Shown here: piece by piece, positions 1-7,092 of the stretch
How positions within the stretch are numbered: the stretch's first letter is position 1
Layout of the letters: the number at the start of each line of letters is the position of its first letter
Source: Actinomycetes bacterium
Lineage (GTDB): Bacteria; Actinomycetota; Actinomycetes; Mycobacteriales; Mycobacteriaceae
Reading direction: 5' to 3'
Assembly: GCA_023416315.1 (NCBI GenBank)
Contig: JAEZIA010000457.1
Span: forward strand, 1 to 10,988
DNA: 10,988 nt
The notes under the pieces: model-generated
Seen by the model: only the letters and a program-made list of their open reading frames with translations
Databases searched by the model: none
What the model was told of the DNA's origin: nothing
Program-made: the position numbers and the translations under genes

Positions 1-1
1 G

Positions 2-748
2 CGGGTGTTCATGGCGCTGGCCTTCGCGGGCCGGGCGGGGCGGGCCGTCACCGCACAGATCGCGATCGCGGACGCCACCTCGATCATGTTGCTGCCGTTG
101 GTGATCGCCCCGGACCGCGCGCTGACCGCGGCCCTCGGGGCGGTGCTGATCGCGCTGTGCGCGGGCGCGCTGTTCCTCGGCTTGCGGGTGGCCGACCGGC
201 GCGGTTGGCGCAAGCGGCTGCACCACTTCTCCGAAGACCACGACTTCGCCCTGGAGTTGCGGATCAGCCTGATCATCCTGTTCGCCCTCGCCACCCTCGC
301 GGTGACGATGCACGTGTCGATCATGCTGGCCGGTTTCGCGCTCGGCCTCGCGGTCAAGGCCGCCGGCGAACCGCGGCGCCTGGCCCGACAGCTGTTCGGC
401 ATCACCGAAGGCCTGTTCGCCCCGTTGTTCTTCGTCTGGCTCGGGGCCTCGTTGCAGGTCCGCGAACTCGGCGACCACCCCGGGTACCTCCTGCTGGGCG
501 TCGGCCTCGGTGTCGGCGCAGTGCTCGCGCACTGTGCGGGCCGGCTGACCGGCCAGCCCCTGGCGCTGGCCGCGCTGGCGTCCGCTCAACTCGGTGTGCC
601 GGTGGCCGCGGCCACCCTGGGTACCCAGACCAATCTGCTCTCGCCGGGCGAACCGTCGGCGCTGATGCTCGGTGCTCTGCTGACCATCGCGGTCACCTCG
701 GTGGCCAGCGTGATCGCCGCTCGCCGCCACCGCGACCCGGCGACCTGA
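2..748 (+). CDS. CPA2-type cation/proton antiporter, C-terminal part (5'-truncated by window)
   Basis: The frame is open to the left edge, so only about 248 C-terminal residues are visible; a complete family member would have roughly 380-400. It is an integral membrane protein expected to exchange Na+ or K+ for H+ across the cytoplasmic membrane. Visible support: an IAIADATSIMLLPLV segment typical of a core transport helix, about six further hydrophobic helices, and a LFAPLFFVWLGASLQV segment characteristic of CPA2/KefB-like exchangers. A charged cytoplasmic loop (ADRRGWRKRLHHFSEDHDF) separates two halves. The C-terminus is a short basic tail with no RCK/TrkA nucleotide-binding domain, so any regulation by such a domain is absent or supplied in trans. 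Internal GTG (5) and ATG (11) codons are not credible starts because they lie inside a conserved membrane region. Cation specificity cannot be read from this fragment. Confidence 0.85.
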   Translation, partial: RVFMALAFAGRAGRAVTAQIAIADATSIMLLPLVIAPDRALTAALGAVLIALCAGALFLGLRVADRRGWRKRLHHFSEDHDFALELRISLIILFALATLAVTMHVSIMLAGFALGLAVKAAGEPRRLARQLFGITEGLFAPLFFVWLGASLQVRELGDHPGYLLLGVGLGVGAVLAHCAGRLTGQPLALAALASAQLGVPVAAATLGTQTNLLSPGEPSALMLGALLTIAVTSVASVIAARRHRDPAT

Positions 749-756
749 CACCGGAC

Positions 757-791
757 GTGTGCCGGTCGCCCGGTGCGGGTAGCCGACGTCT
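757..791 (+). promoter_or_regulatory. Possible SigF-like promoter of the small membrane protein
   Basis: GGGTA at 777-781 matches the -10 element of mycobacterial SigF promoters. It lies 10 nt before the ATG at 792, the same distance as at the oxidoreductase start at 8887. The best -35 match is GTGT at 757-760, one mismatch from GTTT, with a 16-nt spacer. No Shine-Dalgarno sequence precedes the ATG, which fits a leaderless or near-leaderless message. The imperfect -35 keeps this tentative. Confidence 0.35.
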
Positions 792-1127
792 ATGACCGAC
801 GCCACCGAAACCCGTACCGACAAGGCGCCCCGCTCCCGCCTCTGGGTCAACTGGCTGCTGGCGCTGTCGACGATCCTCGGCGCCGGGCTGGTTCAGCTGT
901 TCGCCATGGGCGCCGTGATGAGCACCGCGGCCTGCAGCAACCCGAACTGCCCGAAACCCAGCGGCTTCATCTACGGCCTGCTGACTTACGGAGCGCCGGT
1001 GATCGCGGTGCTGGCCATCGTGGTCACGATTTTCACCGCGAGGCATCCCCGGGGCTGGCTGGTTCCCGCGGTCGCCTGGCTGCTGCTCGTGGTCGACGTC
1101 GCGATCCTGGCCGCCACGTTTTCCTAA
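792..1127 (+). CDS. Small three-helix membrane protein with an extracytoplasmic Cys pair, function unknown
   Basis: A 111-residue protein that I do not recognise as a named family. It has a short polar, basic N-terminus (residues 1-18) and hydrophobic helices at about 19-43, 64-83 and 88-108. The positive-inside rule puts the N-terminus and the ARHPR turn (83-87) in the cytoplasm. The loop at 44-62 then lies outside; it holds Cys48 and Cys53 (CSNPNC), which could form a disulfide or a metal site. The ATG is the first start after the antiporter stop, with a 43-nt gap. The stop TAA (1125-1127) overlaps the stop TAG of the convergent RDD gene (1126-1124). It may be transcribed with the antiporter or from its own promoter. 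Coding use (GC-rich third positions, clear membrane topology) supports a real gene. Confidence 0.75.
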   Translation: MTDATETRTDKAPRSRLWVNWLLALSTILGAGLVQLFAMGAVMSTAACSNPNCPKPSGFIYGLLTYGAPVIAVLAIVVTIFTARHPRGWLVPAVAWLLLVVDVAILAATFS

Positions 1128-1984
1128 CTGGGCGGCACGAATCCGCCGGGCTGCTGCGGCGGCGCCGCGGCGGCGGGCGGCTGGTACGGCGGTGGGGCAG
1201 GCGGATAGCTCGGCGGCGCTGCCGGAACCGGTGGGCCGGACGGGCGCAGCCGGGCCAGTTCGCGGCGGTGCCGTTCGGCGAGCACGGCCGCCAGAACGTA
1301 CTGCGGTGGGACACCGGGTGGCGGCGGCGGTGAAATCCGGCTGACCACCTCGGTCGCGATGCGGTAGGCCATGTCGTCGCGCACGGCGGGCGCCAATTGT
1401 GGCGCCCGAGCCAGGAATTGGCGTGCCAGCTCGGCCTGTTCGGGGCTCAGTGCGGAAAGCTCCAGCGATGATGCCCACCACGCCAGGGCCGGCGGCATCA
1501 CCGGCGGCGGCGGAAGCTTGGGACCGCGTTCGCTGATCACGATGGTCCCGGCGAACACGTCGCCGATGCGCTTGCCGCGCGGCGACACCAGACTGCAGAT
1601 CACGGCGGGTCCGCCGGTGAACATCCAGATCTCGATGAATCCGGCCAACGCACGAAACAGCGCCTGGCGGAAGCGTTCCGGGCCGCCGTCGTCGGACACC
1701 ACCCGAAGGCCCATCGCCATCTTCCCGAGCGTCCTTCCCCGCGTTGCCGTTTCGAACACCACTGGGTAGCCGACCAGAACCAGCACCGTGAAGATGATCA
1801 GAACCGCGGCCGACAGTGCCTCGTCGAACTGGGTGATCGTGGCCGCCCACAGCATTACGCCGAGGATGTAACCGACGAGCACGACCGCGATGTCGATCAG
1901 TGCGCCGACTGCCCGCACGGGCAGCTGGGCGATCTGGATATCGAGGACGACGGCGTCCCCGGTCACCACGGTCTGGGGCATCAT
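1124..1984 (-). CDS. RDD-family membrane protein with proline-rich cytoplasmic tail
   Basis: A 286-residue protein (numbering here from the second of two adjacent ATGs, 1981). The RDD domain covers residues 15-150: Arg23 and Asp30 in the first helix (PVRAVGALIDIAVV), helices at about 26-48, 58-78 and 111-131, the GRTLGKMAMGLRVV segment at 82-95, and the closing RGKRIGDVFAGTIVIS at 135-150. The rest (about 153-285) is a soluble tail: a helical part, then proline/alanine-rich stretches (PPPPPG, PPAPPPYQPP). RDD proteins are often proposed to be small transporters, but the biochemical role here is unknown. It corresponds by position to Rv3695. Start choice: the longer frame to 2077 would overlap the divergent SpoIIM gene, while ATG 1984 has a TANNNT hexamer 8 nt upstream and no Shine-Dalgarno, suggesting a leaderless message. 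It lies next to SpoIIM and the MoxR operon, a recurrent association. Confidence 0.88.
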   Translation of the reverse strand: MMPQTVVTGDAVVLDIQIAQLPVRAVGALIDIAVVLVGYILGVMLWAATITQFDEALSAAVLIIFTVLVLVGYPVVFETATRGRTLGKMAMGLRVVSDDGGPERFRQALFRALAGFIEIWMFTGGPAVICSLVSPRGKRIGDVFAGTIVISERGPKLPPPPVMPPALAWWASSLELSALSPEQAELARQFLARAPQLAPAVRDDMAYRIATEVVSRISPPPPPGVPPQYVLAAVLAERHRRELARLRPSGPPVPAAPPSYPPAPPPYQPPAAAAPPQQPGGFVPPS

Positions 1985-1992
1985 GCCGATCA

Positions 1993-1998
1993 ACGCTA
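1993..1998 (-). promoter_or_regulatory. -10 element of the RDD gene promoter (leaderless type)
   Basis: Read on the minus strand the hexamer is TAGCGT (TANNNT), with 8 nt between it and ATG 1984. This is close to the spacing expected if transcription starts at the A of the start codon. There is no credible ribosome binding site in between. The same hexamer occurs before the yqeY start (8367-8372). Confidence 0.5.
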
Positions 1999-1999
1999 C

Positions 2000-2005
2000 T
2001 AGCAT
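2000..2005 (+). promoter_or_regulatory. -10 element of the SpoIIM gene promoter (leaderless type)
   Basis: TAGCAT (TANNNT) is followed by exactly 7 nt and then GTG at 2013. This is the geometry of mycobacterial leaderless transcripts. It is one base away from the oppositely oriented -10 hexamer at 1993-1998, so the two promoters cannot be occupied by polymerase at once. Confidence 0.5.
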
Positions 2006-2012
2006 CGGCGAG

Positions 2013-3005
2013 GTGGACGTCGATGCCTTCGTGCTGGCCCACCGGGACACCTGGACCCGGCTCGAGCAGCTGGTCAAGCGGCGACGTCGGCTGACCGGGC
2101 CCGAAGTCGACGAACTCGTCGAGCTCTACCAGCGCGTCTCCACCCACCTGTCGATGGTGCGGTCGGCCTCGTCGGACTCCGTGCTGGTGGGCAGGTTGTC
2201 CAGTCTGGTGGCGCGCGCCCGCGCCGCCGTCACCGGCGCTCACGCGCCGATGTGGCACGAATTCGCCCGGTTCTGGACGGTGTCCTTCCCGGTCGTCGCC
2301 TACCGGGCCTGGCGGTGGTGGCTGGCGACGGCCGTGGCGTTCTTCGTCGTCGTGGTGGCCATCGGGATCTGGGTGGCCGGCAACCATGAGGTGCAATCGG
2401 CGCTGAGCACGCCGCAGGAGATCGAGCAGCTGGTCAACCACGACTTCGCCTCGTACTACAGCGAGAACCCGGCCGGCTCGTTCGCGCTGCGGGTGTGGGT
2501 GAACAACTCGTGGGTGGCTGCGCAGTGCATCGCGTTCGCGATCCTGTTGGGCATCCCGATCCCGTGGGTGCTGTTCCAGAACGCGGCCAACCTGGGCGTC
2601 ATGGGCGGCCTGATGATCGACGCAGGCAAGGCCGATGTGCTGTTCGGCCTGCTGATCCCGCACGGGCTGCTCGAGCTGACGGCGGTGTTCCTGGCGGGAG
2701 CGGTCGGCATGCGGTTGGGCTGGACGGTGGTCTCCCCGGGTGATCGGCCGCGCGGCCAGGCGCTGGCTGAGCAGGGCCGTGCGGTGGTGGCCGCGGCGGT
2801 CGGCTTGGCCGGTGTGCTGCTGGTGTCGGGCTTGATCGAGGCGTTGGTGACGCCTGCGCCGTTCCCGACGTTCGTCCGCATCGCGATCGGGGTGGCCGCC
2901 GAGGCCGGGTTCCTGGCGTACGTCATCTATTTCGGCCGCAAGGCCACCCGCGCCGGGGAGACCGGTGACGTGCAGGACGCGCCCGACGTCGTCCCGACGA
3001 GCTGA
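2013..3005 (+). CDS. SpoIIM/DUF95-family multi-spanning membrane protein
   Basis: A 330-residue protein. The N-terminal third (1-100) is a soluble, charged helical region (TWTRLEQLVKRRRRLTGPEV, then an ELYQRVSTHLSMVRSA segment). Five hydrophobic segments follow at about 104-123, 163-188, 208-234, 255-275 and 287-306. Family signatures are VNNSWVAAQCIAFAILLG (Asn164-Asn165) and the LIPHGLLELTAVFLAG segment with His217 and Glu221. In Bacillus SpoIIM belongs to the forespore engulfment machinery. Mycobacteria do not sporulate like Bacillus, so here the domain probably marks a membrane channel or scaffold working with the MoxR-DUF58 pair. It corresponds by position and orientation to Rv3694c. GTG 2013 is preferred because the protein similarity appears to begin at VDVDAF and a -10 hexamer lies 7 nt upstream. 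ATG 1983 would add 10 residues and overlap the RDD start. The stop is 1 nt from the DUF58 stop of the convergent operon. Confidence 0.87.
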   Translation: MDVDAFVLAHRDTWTRLEQLVKRRRRLTGPEVDELVELYQRVSTHLSMVRSASSDSVLVGRLSSLVARARAAVTGAHAPMWHEFARFWTVSFPVVAYRAWRWWLATAVAFFVVVVAIGIWVAGNHEVQSALSTPQEIEQLVNHDFASYYSENPAGSFALRVWVNNSWVAAQCIAFAILLGIPIPWVLFQNAANLGVMGGLMIDAGKADVLFGLLIPHGLLELTAVFLAGAVGMRLGWTVVSPGDRPRGQALAEQGRAVVAAAVGLAGVLLVSGLIEALVTPAPFPTFVRIAIGVAAEAGFLAYVIYFGRKATRAGETGDVQDAPDVVPTS

Positions 3006-3006
3006 T

Positions 3007-4329
3007 CTACAGCCGCCCGGTGGCCTTCATCGACAGGTAGCGATCGGCCAGGGCCGGCGCCAGATCCTCCGGCGGCGCGTCGACCACCTCGACGCCGCTG
3101 TGTCGTAACCGGCTGGCGATGGCACGCCGGTCGTTGCGGGCCCGTTCAGCGGCCGCGGCGTCATAGACCTGCGCGGCGTCGGCGCGGCCCGCCGCCAGTT
3201 CGTCGACCCGCGGATCGGAGACCGCCGCCACGATGACCTGATGCTTGGCCGATAGCTGCGGCAGCACCGGCAACAGCCCCTCGTCGAGGGCCGAGGAGTT
3301 CAGGTCGGTCAGCAGCACCACCAGCGCTCGGCGCCGCACCCGGCGCTGCACGGCAGCCACCATCGCGGTCGCATCCGACTCGATCAGCGCCGGCTCCAGC
3401 GGCGCCATCGCCTCCACCAGCAGGGCCAGCAGTTCGGTGCGGGAGGCGCCGAAGACCGCGGCGCGGGTGAGCCGGTCGTGGGCGAGGAAATCCACGTGAT
3501 CGCCCGCCCGGGACGCCAGCGCGGCCAGCAGCAGTGCCGCATCCATCGACCAGTCCAGCCGTGGCCAGCCGCCGGGATCGCGCGCGGTGGGATCGACCCC
3601 GACGCGGCCCGCCGAGGTGCGGCCGGTGTCGAGGACGATCACCACCCGACGGTCGCGTTCGGGCCGCCAGGTGCGTACCACCACGTCGGCGCGGCGGGCG
3701 GTGGCGCGCCAGTCGATCGAGCGCACGTCGTCGCCGACGACGTATTCACGTAGCGAGTCGAACTCGGTGCCCTGACCGCGGATCAGTACCGGCAGCAGCC
3801 CGTCGATCTCCCGCAACCTGGCCAGCCGGGAGGGCAGGTGCTTGCGGGACAGAAACGGCGGCAGGATGCGGACCTGGCCCGCGACGGGCTGGGAACGTTG
3901 GCGGCCGGCCACACCCAGCGGCCCGATGGACCGTACCGTGACGACCTCCGAGCGCAGGTCTCCGCGACGTACCGGATGCAGAAGCGTTGTGACGGTTCCG
4001 GTCTCGCCTGCGCGCACCGAAACCTGGTGAGTGCGTGGCTCGGCACAGGCGCTCGGTGGCCAGGCATCGCGCAGCGCACCGCGGAACCGCCGGGACCCGC
4101 TGTTGTGGATGTGCACGACGGCTTTCACCGCCTGTCCCAGGCGTGCCGAAGTATCGACGGAGCGGGTCAGCCGCAGCGCGCGCGGGCTGCCTGCCAGTGC
4201 GATGTCGAGTATCACCACCGCCAGCAAGGCCAGCAGGACGACGACGAAAGTCGTTGCCGGCCAGGCAGACAGCGCGATCGGTAGCGCACCCAGCAGGGCG
4301 AGCAGCCCGGCGCGTCCGGTGAGGATCAC
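3007..4329 (-). CDS. DUF58-domain protein, partner of the MoxR ATPase
   Basis: A 440-residue protein, the last gene of the operon. Two N-terminal hydrophobic helices (about 5-22 and 27-45) form a membrane hairpin. A beta-rich region follows (55-160), then the diagnostic DUF58 block at 186-212 (GQGTEFDSLREYVVGDDVRS, then IDWRATAR). After it comes a von Willebrand A-like fold with DTGRTS at 234-239 in the MIDAS position and LLTDLNS at 339-345. DUF58 proteins are usual neighbours of MoxR ATPases and are thought to be their membrane-linked partner or client. GTG 4329 is chosen because it shares one base with the MoxR TAG stop (4331-4329), pointing to coupled translation. The longer frame, up to 4497, would run through the MoxR coding region. 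It corresponds to Rv3693. Confidence 0.93.
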   Translation of the reverse strand: MILTGRAGLLALLGALPIALSAWPATTFVVVLLALLAVVILDIALAGSPRALRLTRSVDTSARLGQAVKAVVHIHNSGSRRFRGALRDAWPPSACAEPRTHQVSVRAGETGTVTTLLHPVRRGDLRSEVVTVRSIGPLGVAGRQRSQPVAGQVRILPPFLSRKHLPSRLARLREIDGLLPVLIRGQGTEFDSLREYVVGDDVRSIDWRATARRADVVVRTWRPERDRRVVIVLDTGRTSAGRVGVDPTARDPGGWPRLDWSMDAALLLAALASRAGDHVDFLAHDRLTRAAVFGASRTELLALLVEAMAPLEPALIESDATAMVAAVQRRVRRRALVVLLTDLNSSALDEGLLPVLPQLSAKHQVIVAAVSDPRVDELAAGRADAAQVYDAAAAERARNDRRAIASRLRHSGVEVVDAPPEDLAPALADRYLSMKATGRL

Positions 4330-5312
4330 TAGCGGGGCACCGGCACCGCGGCCAGGATGCCGTCCAGCACGCCGTCGGGGGTGGCACCCTCGAGTTCGGC
4401 TTCCGGGCGCAGCGCGATCCGGTGCCGCAGCGTCGGCCGGGCCATGGCCTTGACGTCGTCGGGTGTGACGTAACCGCGGCCCGACAACCACGCCCACGAC
4501 CGTGCCGTACCCAGCAGAGCGGTGGCGCCGCGCGGTGATACACCAAGCTGCAGCGACGGGGACGTCCTTGTCGCACCGACGATGTCGACGATGTAGGCCA
4601 GCACCTCATCGGCGATCAGCACCCGCTTCACCGCCTCGCGGCCCGCGGCGAGTTCGGCGGCACCGGCGACCGGCCGGATGGCACTCAGGTCGCGCGGGTC
4701 GAACCCGTTCGCATGCCGGGACAGGATGGCGATCTCCTGATCGCGAGGCGGCAGCGGCACGTTGAGCTTCAGCAGGAACCGGTCCAGCTGAGCCTCGGGC
4801 AGCTGATAGGTGCCCTCGTACTCGATCGGATTCTGGGTGGCGGCGACGATGAACGGATCCGGCAGCGGCTTCGGCTCGCCCTCGACGCTGACCTGGCGCT
4901 CTTCCATCGCCTCCAGCAGCGCCGCTTGGGTTTTCGGCGGTGTGCGGTTGATCTCGTCGGCCAGCATGAGGTTGGTGAACACCGGACCCTCATGGAAGAC
5001 GAAGGCGGCGGTCTTGGCGTCGTAGACCAGTGATCCGGTGACGTCACCCGGCATCAGGTCGGGGGTGAACTGCACTCGTTTGAAGTCCAATTGCAGCGCG
5101 GCCGACATCGCCCGTACCAGCAACGTCTTGGCCACGCCCGGAACACCTTCCAGCAGGACGTGCCCGCGGCACAGAAGCGCGATCACCAGGCCGCTGACCA
5201 CGGCGTCCTGACCGACCACTGCCTTGGCGATCTCGCTGCGCAGGGCCAGCAGCGCGGCGCGGGCCGCGTCGTGCTCGGCGATGGGGGAGGGGGGCGAAGC
5301 AAAATGCGTCAC
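4329..5312 (-). CDS. moxR2: MoxR-family AAA+ ATPase
   Basis: A 327-residue cytoplasmic AAA+ ATPase of the MoxR/RavA clade, expected to remodel or assemble protein complexes using ATP. Visible motifs in order: Walker A GVPGVAKT (56-63), the FTPDLMPGDVTG loop (82-93), Walker B LMLADE (115-120) with the MoxR-typical INRTPPKTQAALLEAMEERQ (121-140), sensor 1 ATQNP (158-162), the arginine region QLDRF (175-179), and sensor 2 SPRG (259-262). All key residues are present, so it should be active. GTG 5312 forms a GTGA overlap with the upstream DUF4350 stop, and 235 residues of out-of-frame sequence precede it, so this is the natural start. The M. tuberculosis counterpart moxR2 (Rv3692) is, from memory, annotated slightly longer, so the exact start may differ between annotations. 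The symbol rests on synteny and family. Confidence 0.93.
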   Translation of the reverse strand: MTHFASPPSPIAEHDAARAALLALRSEIAKAVVGQDAVVSGLVIALLCRGHVLLEGVPGVAKTLLVRAMSAALQLDFKRVQFTPDLMPGDVTGSLVYDAKTAAFVFHEGPVFTNLMLADEINRTPPKTQAALLEAMEERQVSVEGEPKPLPDPFIVAATQNPIEYEGTYQLPEAQLDRFLLKLNVPLPPRDQEIAILSRHANGFDPRDLSAIRPVAGAAELAAGREAVKRVLIADEVLAYIVDIVGATRTSPSLQLGVSPRGATALLGTARSWAWLSGRGYVTPDDVKAMARPTLRHRIALRPEAELEGATPDGVLDGILAAVPVPR

Positions 5313-6430
5313 GACGTCGTGACCTGCCTTTCGATGTCGTCGAGTGCGTGGGCCAAATGAAGCAGATCGGAATCGGTGGACGGCGGCGGACCGAACAGCA
5401 CATGCGCCACGATGTTCGGGTCCCCGGCATAGCGCTGCGCGACGGCAGAGGTGACTGCTGCGGGAGAAGCGTTGGCGCCCAGGCCGAGTCGCGGGGCAAG
5501 GCGCTGTAGCGTCGCGGTGCGCAGCGCCTCGGCGGCTTGGCCGCGGGCCCGGCGGGACCGATAGAGCCGGGCTCGGCCCTCGACGGTTTCGGAGGCCCGC
5601 ACCACCACCGGCAACTTCTCGGCGACCAGCGGCCCCAGCCGGCGGCCCTGCCAGATGGCTACCAGCACCACGACCAGGCACAGCTGCCACACCAGCCAAC
5701 CGACGGCGTCGGGCATCAGGTCGGGAAGCGAGGCCCCGCCCGATCCTTGGCCTTCGACTCGCTGCGGCGCGTACCAGATGAGCCGTGGCCGGTCGCCGGC
5801 GAGGTTCATCGCCAGCGCGGCATTGCCCTCGCTGAGCAGGCCGCCGTTGGTCATGAAATCGGCGCTGCCGACAACGGTGACCGTGCGGCCGTCGGCCTGA
5901 TAGCGCACCAGCGCTCCGCCGTAGCAGCTGGTGACCTCGACGTCGCCGGCTTTCTCGTAGGTGTCGGCGGCCCCCAGCTGCACCACTCCTGCCCGGTTCG
6001 CCTCGCGCAGATCGCATTTCGGCTCTGCGGTGAACATGCTGGCGCCGCCGATGCGGATCTCGGGAGTCAGCGCCTGCCGCACGCGCGAGGTGGGTTCGAG
6101 CACCAGTCGGTCGCCGGGAACGTCGGCCAGCCGGCTCAGCAGGTCGTCACCGCGGAGGTAGTAGGTCTCGGCAGCCAGCAGCAGGGTGTCGGGCCGGGCG
6201 GCCTGTTCCACGTCGGTCACGGAGTTGGCGACAATGACGTCGACGCCGTGGTCGCGAAGCAGGCTGACCAGTGCGTGTGCGCCGTCGGGTCCGGTGGCGT
6301 CGGGATCCATCCGGCCACCGGGACGCGGGGAAGTGAGAAGCGCGCCGACTGCAGCGATCGCCGATATGAGGATCAGCGCCAAGGCAATCCAGCGTCCGGT
6401 ACGCCATCGCTGGCCGATGGTCGTGCTCAC
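5309..6430 (-). CDS. DUF4350-domain membrane protein
   Basis: A 373-residue protein with a helix at 13-32, a large domain outside the membrane (about 33-241) and a second helix at 242-260. A basic cytoplasmic tail follows (261-373), containing RRLGPLVAEKLPVVVRASET. The outer domain matches DUF4350: DGAHALVSLLRDHGVDV (49-65), then TLLLAAETYYL (82-92), and later VGSADFMTNGGLLSEGNAAL (187-206). This is a Rossmann-like fold distantly related to glutamine-amidotransferase-like domains; no catalytic triad is evident to me. Cys139 and Cys169 in the outer domain could form a disulfide. The protein may sense or bind something at the cell surface and pass it to the MoxR-DUF58 pair; that is inference. 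GTG 6430 overlaps the preceding TGA (GTGA), and the gene's own TGA overlaps the MoxR GTG in the same way. It corresponds to Rv3691. Confidence 0.87.
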   Translation of the reverse strand: MSTTIGQRWRTGRWIALALILISAIAAVGALLTSPRPGGRMDPDATGPDGAHALVSLLRDHGVDVIVANSVTDVEQAARPDTLLLAAETYYLRGDDLLSRLADVPGDRLVLEPTSRVRQALTPEIRIGGASMFTAEPKCDLREANRAGVVQLGAADTYEKAGDVEVTSCYGGALVRYQADGRTVTVVGSADFMTNGGLLSEGNAALAMNLAGDRPRLIWYAPQRVEGQGSGGASLPDLMPDAVGWLVWQLCLVVVLVAIWQGRRLGPLVAEKLPVVVRASETVEGRARLYRSRRARGQAAEALRTATLQRLAPRLGLGANASPAAVTSAVAQRYAGDPNIVAHVLFGPPPSTDSDLLHLAHALDDIERQVTTS

Positions 6431-7080
6431 CGCAGCGGTGCCCAGGTGTCGGGGGCGGCGGGGGCGCTCAGGTCGGCTCCTGCCGGAGCGGCGTGGCTGC
6501 GCAGTGCCTCGTCGAGGTCGGCGACCATCCGGTAGTCGGGTTCGGTACCGGGTTGCTCACCGTAGGTGACCTCGTTGAACACTGTTGCCGAACGCCGCAA
6601 CTCGCCGCCGAAGGCCGGCAGCAGTTCGCCGGCATCGCGGGCGAGTTCGTTGGCGGTGCGACCGGGCACCGCGGTGAGTAGGCCGGTCTCCTCGAGCTGT
6701 CGGGCCACCGCGCGAAGGCGATGGCGAATGGCTGCAGCCCAATTTCCCTGCTGCGCATATGATTCCGCGGTCGCCCGATGTTCGGCGGCACTGAGGTCCT
6801 GTGCGCCGAACAGCGCGGCGCCGGCACCCCGGTCGGTGCGCATCGTGCGTCTGGCGAGACGCACCGCGACGATGAATGCGGCCAGTACCACGAGCGCCAG
6901 CACCGCGATAGTCAACCACCCACCCGGTATCGACGAGCCTTTGACGATCAGCCGCAACAGCAGCTCCTGCAGCCAGTCACTCAACCTGTCGGTGAGTGAC
7001 TCCTTCGGGTAGATCGGCTTGGCCAGCTCGCGCTGGGCCGCGTCGTGGGCGGCGTCCCGGTCGATGTCGATGGCAGGCAT
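6427..7080 (-). CDS. DUF4129-domain membrane protein
   Basis: A 217-residue protein. An amphipathic N-terminal region (1-47, rich in charged residues with LSDWLQELLLRLI) precedes one membrane helix (54-75). The C-terminal domain (about 96-172) has the DUF4129 pattern: an AESYAQQGNWAAAIRHRLRA helix (105-124), LLTAVPGRTANELARDAG (134-151), and ATVFNEVTYG (166-175). DUF4129 is often found at the C-terminus of membrane transglutaminases of the TgpA type; here it stands alone with no transglutaminase domain. ATG 7080 is the only good start, 12 nt after the upstream stop. The upstream sequence is at best weakly Shine-Dalgarno-like, suggesting continued translation from the first gene. The TGA overlaps the DUF4350 GTG. 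It corresponds to Rv3690. Confidence 0.85.
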   Translation of the reverse strand: MPAIDIDRDAAHDAAQRELAKPIYPKESLTDRLSDWLQELLLRLIVKGSSIPGGWLTIAVLALVVLAAFIVAVRLARRTMRTDRGAGAALFGAQDLSAAEHRATAESYAQQGNWAAAIRHRLRAVARQLEETGLLTAVPGRTANELARDAGELLPAFGGELRRSATVFNEVTYGEQPGTEPDYRMVADLDEALRSHAAPAGADLSAPAAPDTWAPLR

Positions 7081-7092
7081 GGTGATCCGGAG

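Noticed and set aside
1890..2012. Longer SpoIIM start upstream of GTG 2013
   Set aside because: It would lie within the divergent RDD coding sequence; the -10 hexamer at 2000-2005 supports GTG 2013.
693..2663. 656-residue minus-strand open frame
   Set aside because: It runs antisense or out of frame through three well-supported genes, has low-complexity Arg/Pro/Gly/His composition typical of GC-rich shadow frames, and shows no domain.
2013..3005. Sporulation gene implying a spore-forming host
   Set aside because: The SpoIIM/DUF95 domain is widespread in non-sporulating actinobacteria and here is linked to MoxR and RDD genes, with no other sporulation gene nearby.
4330..4497. N-terminal extension of the DUF58 frame
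   Set aside because: It overlaps the conserved C-terminal part of MoxR in another frame; GTG 4329 overlaps the MoxR stop and directly precedes the membrane hairpin.
5313..6017. N-terminal extension of the MoxR frame (to a 562-residue ORF)
   Set aside because: It lies out of frame inside the DUF4350 gene and encodes Arg/Ala-rich shadow sequence; GTG 5312 with a GTGA overlap is the natural start.
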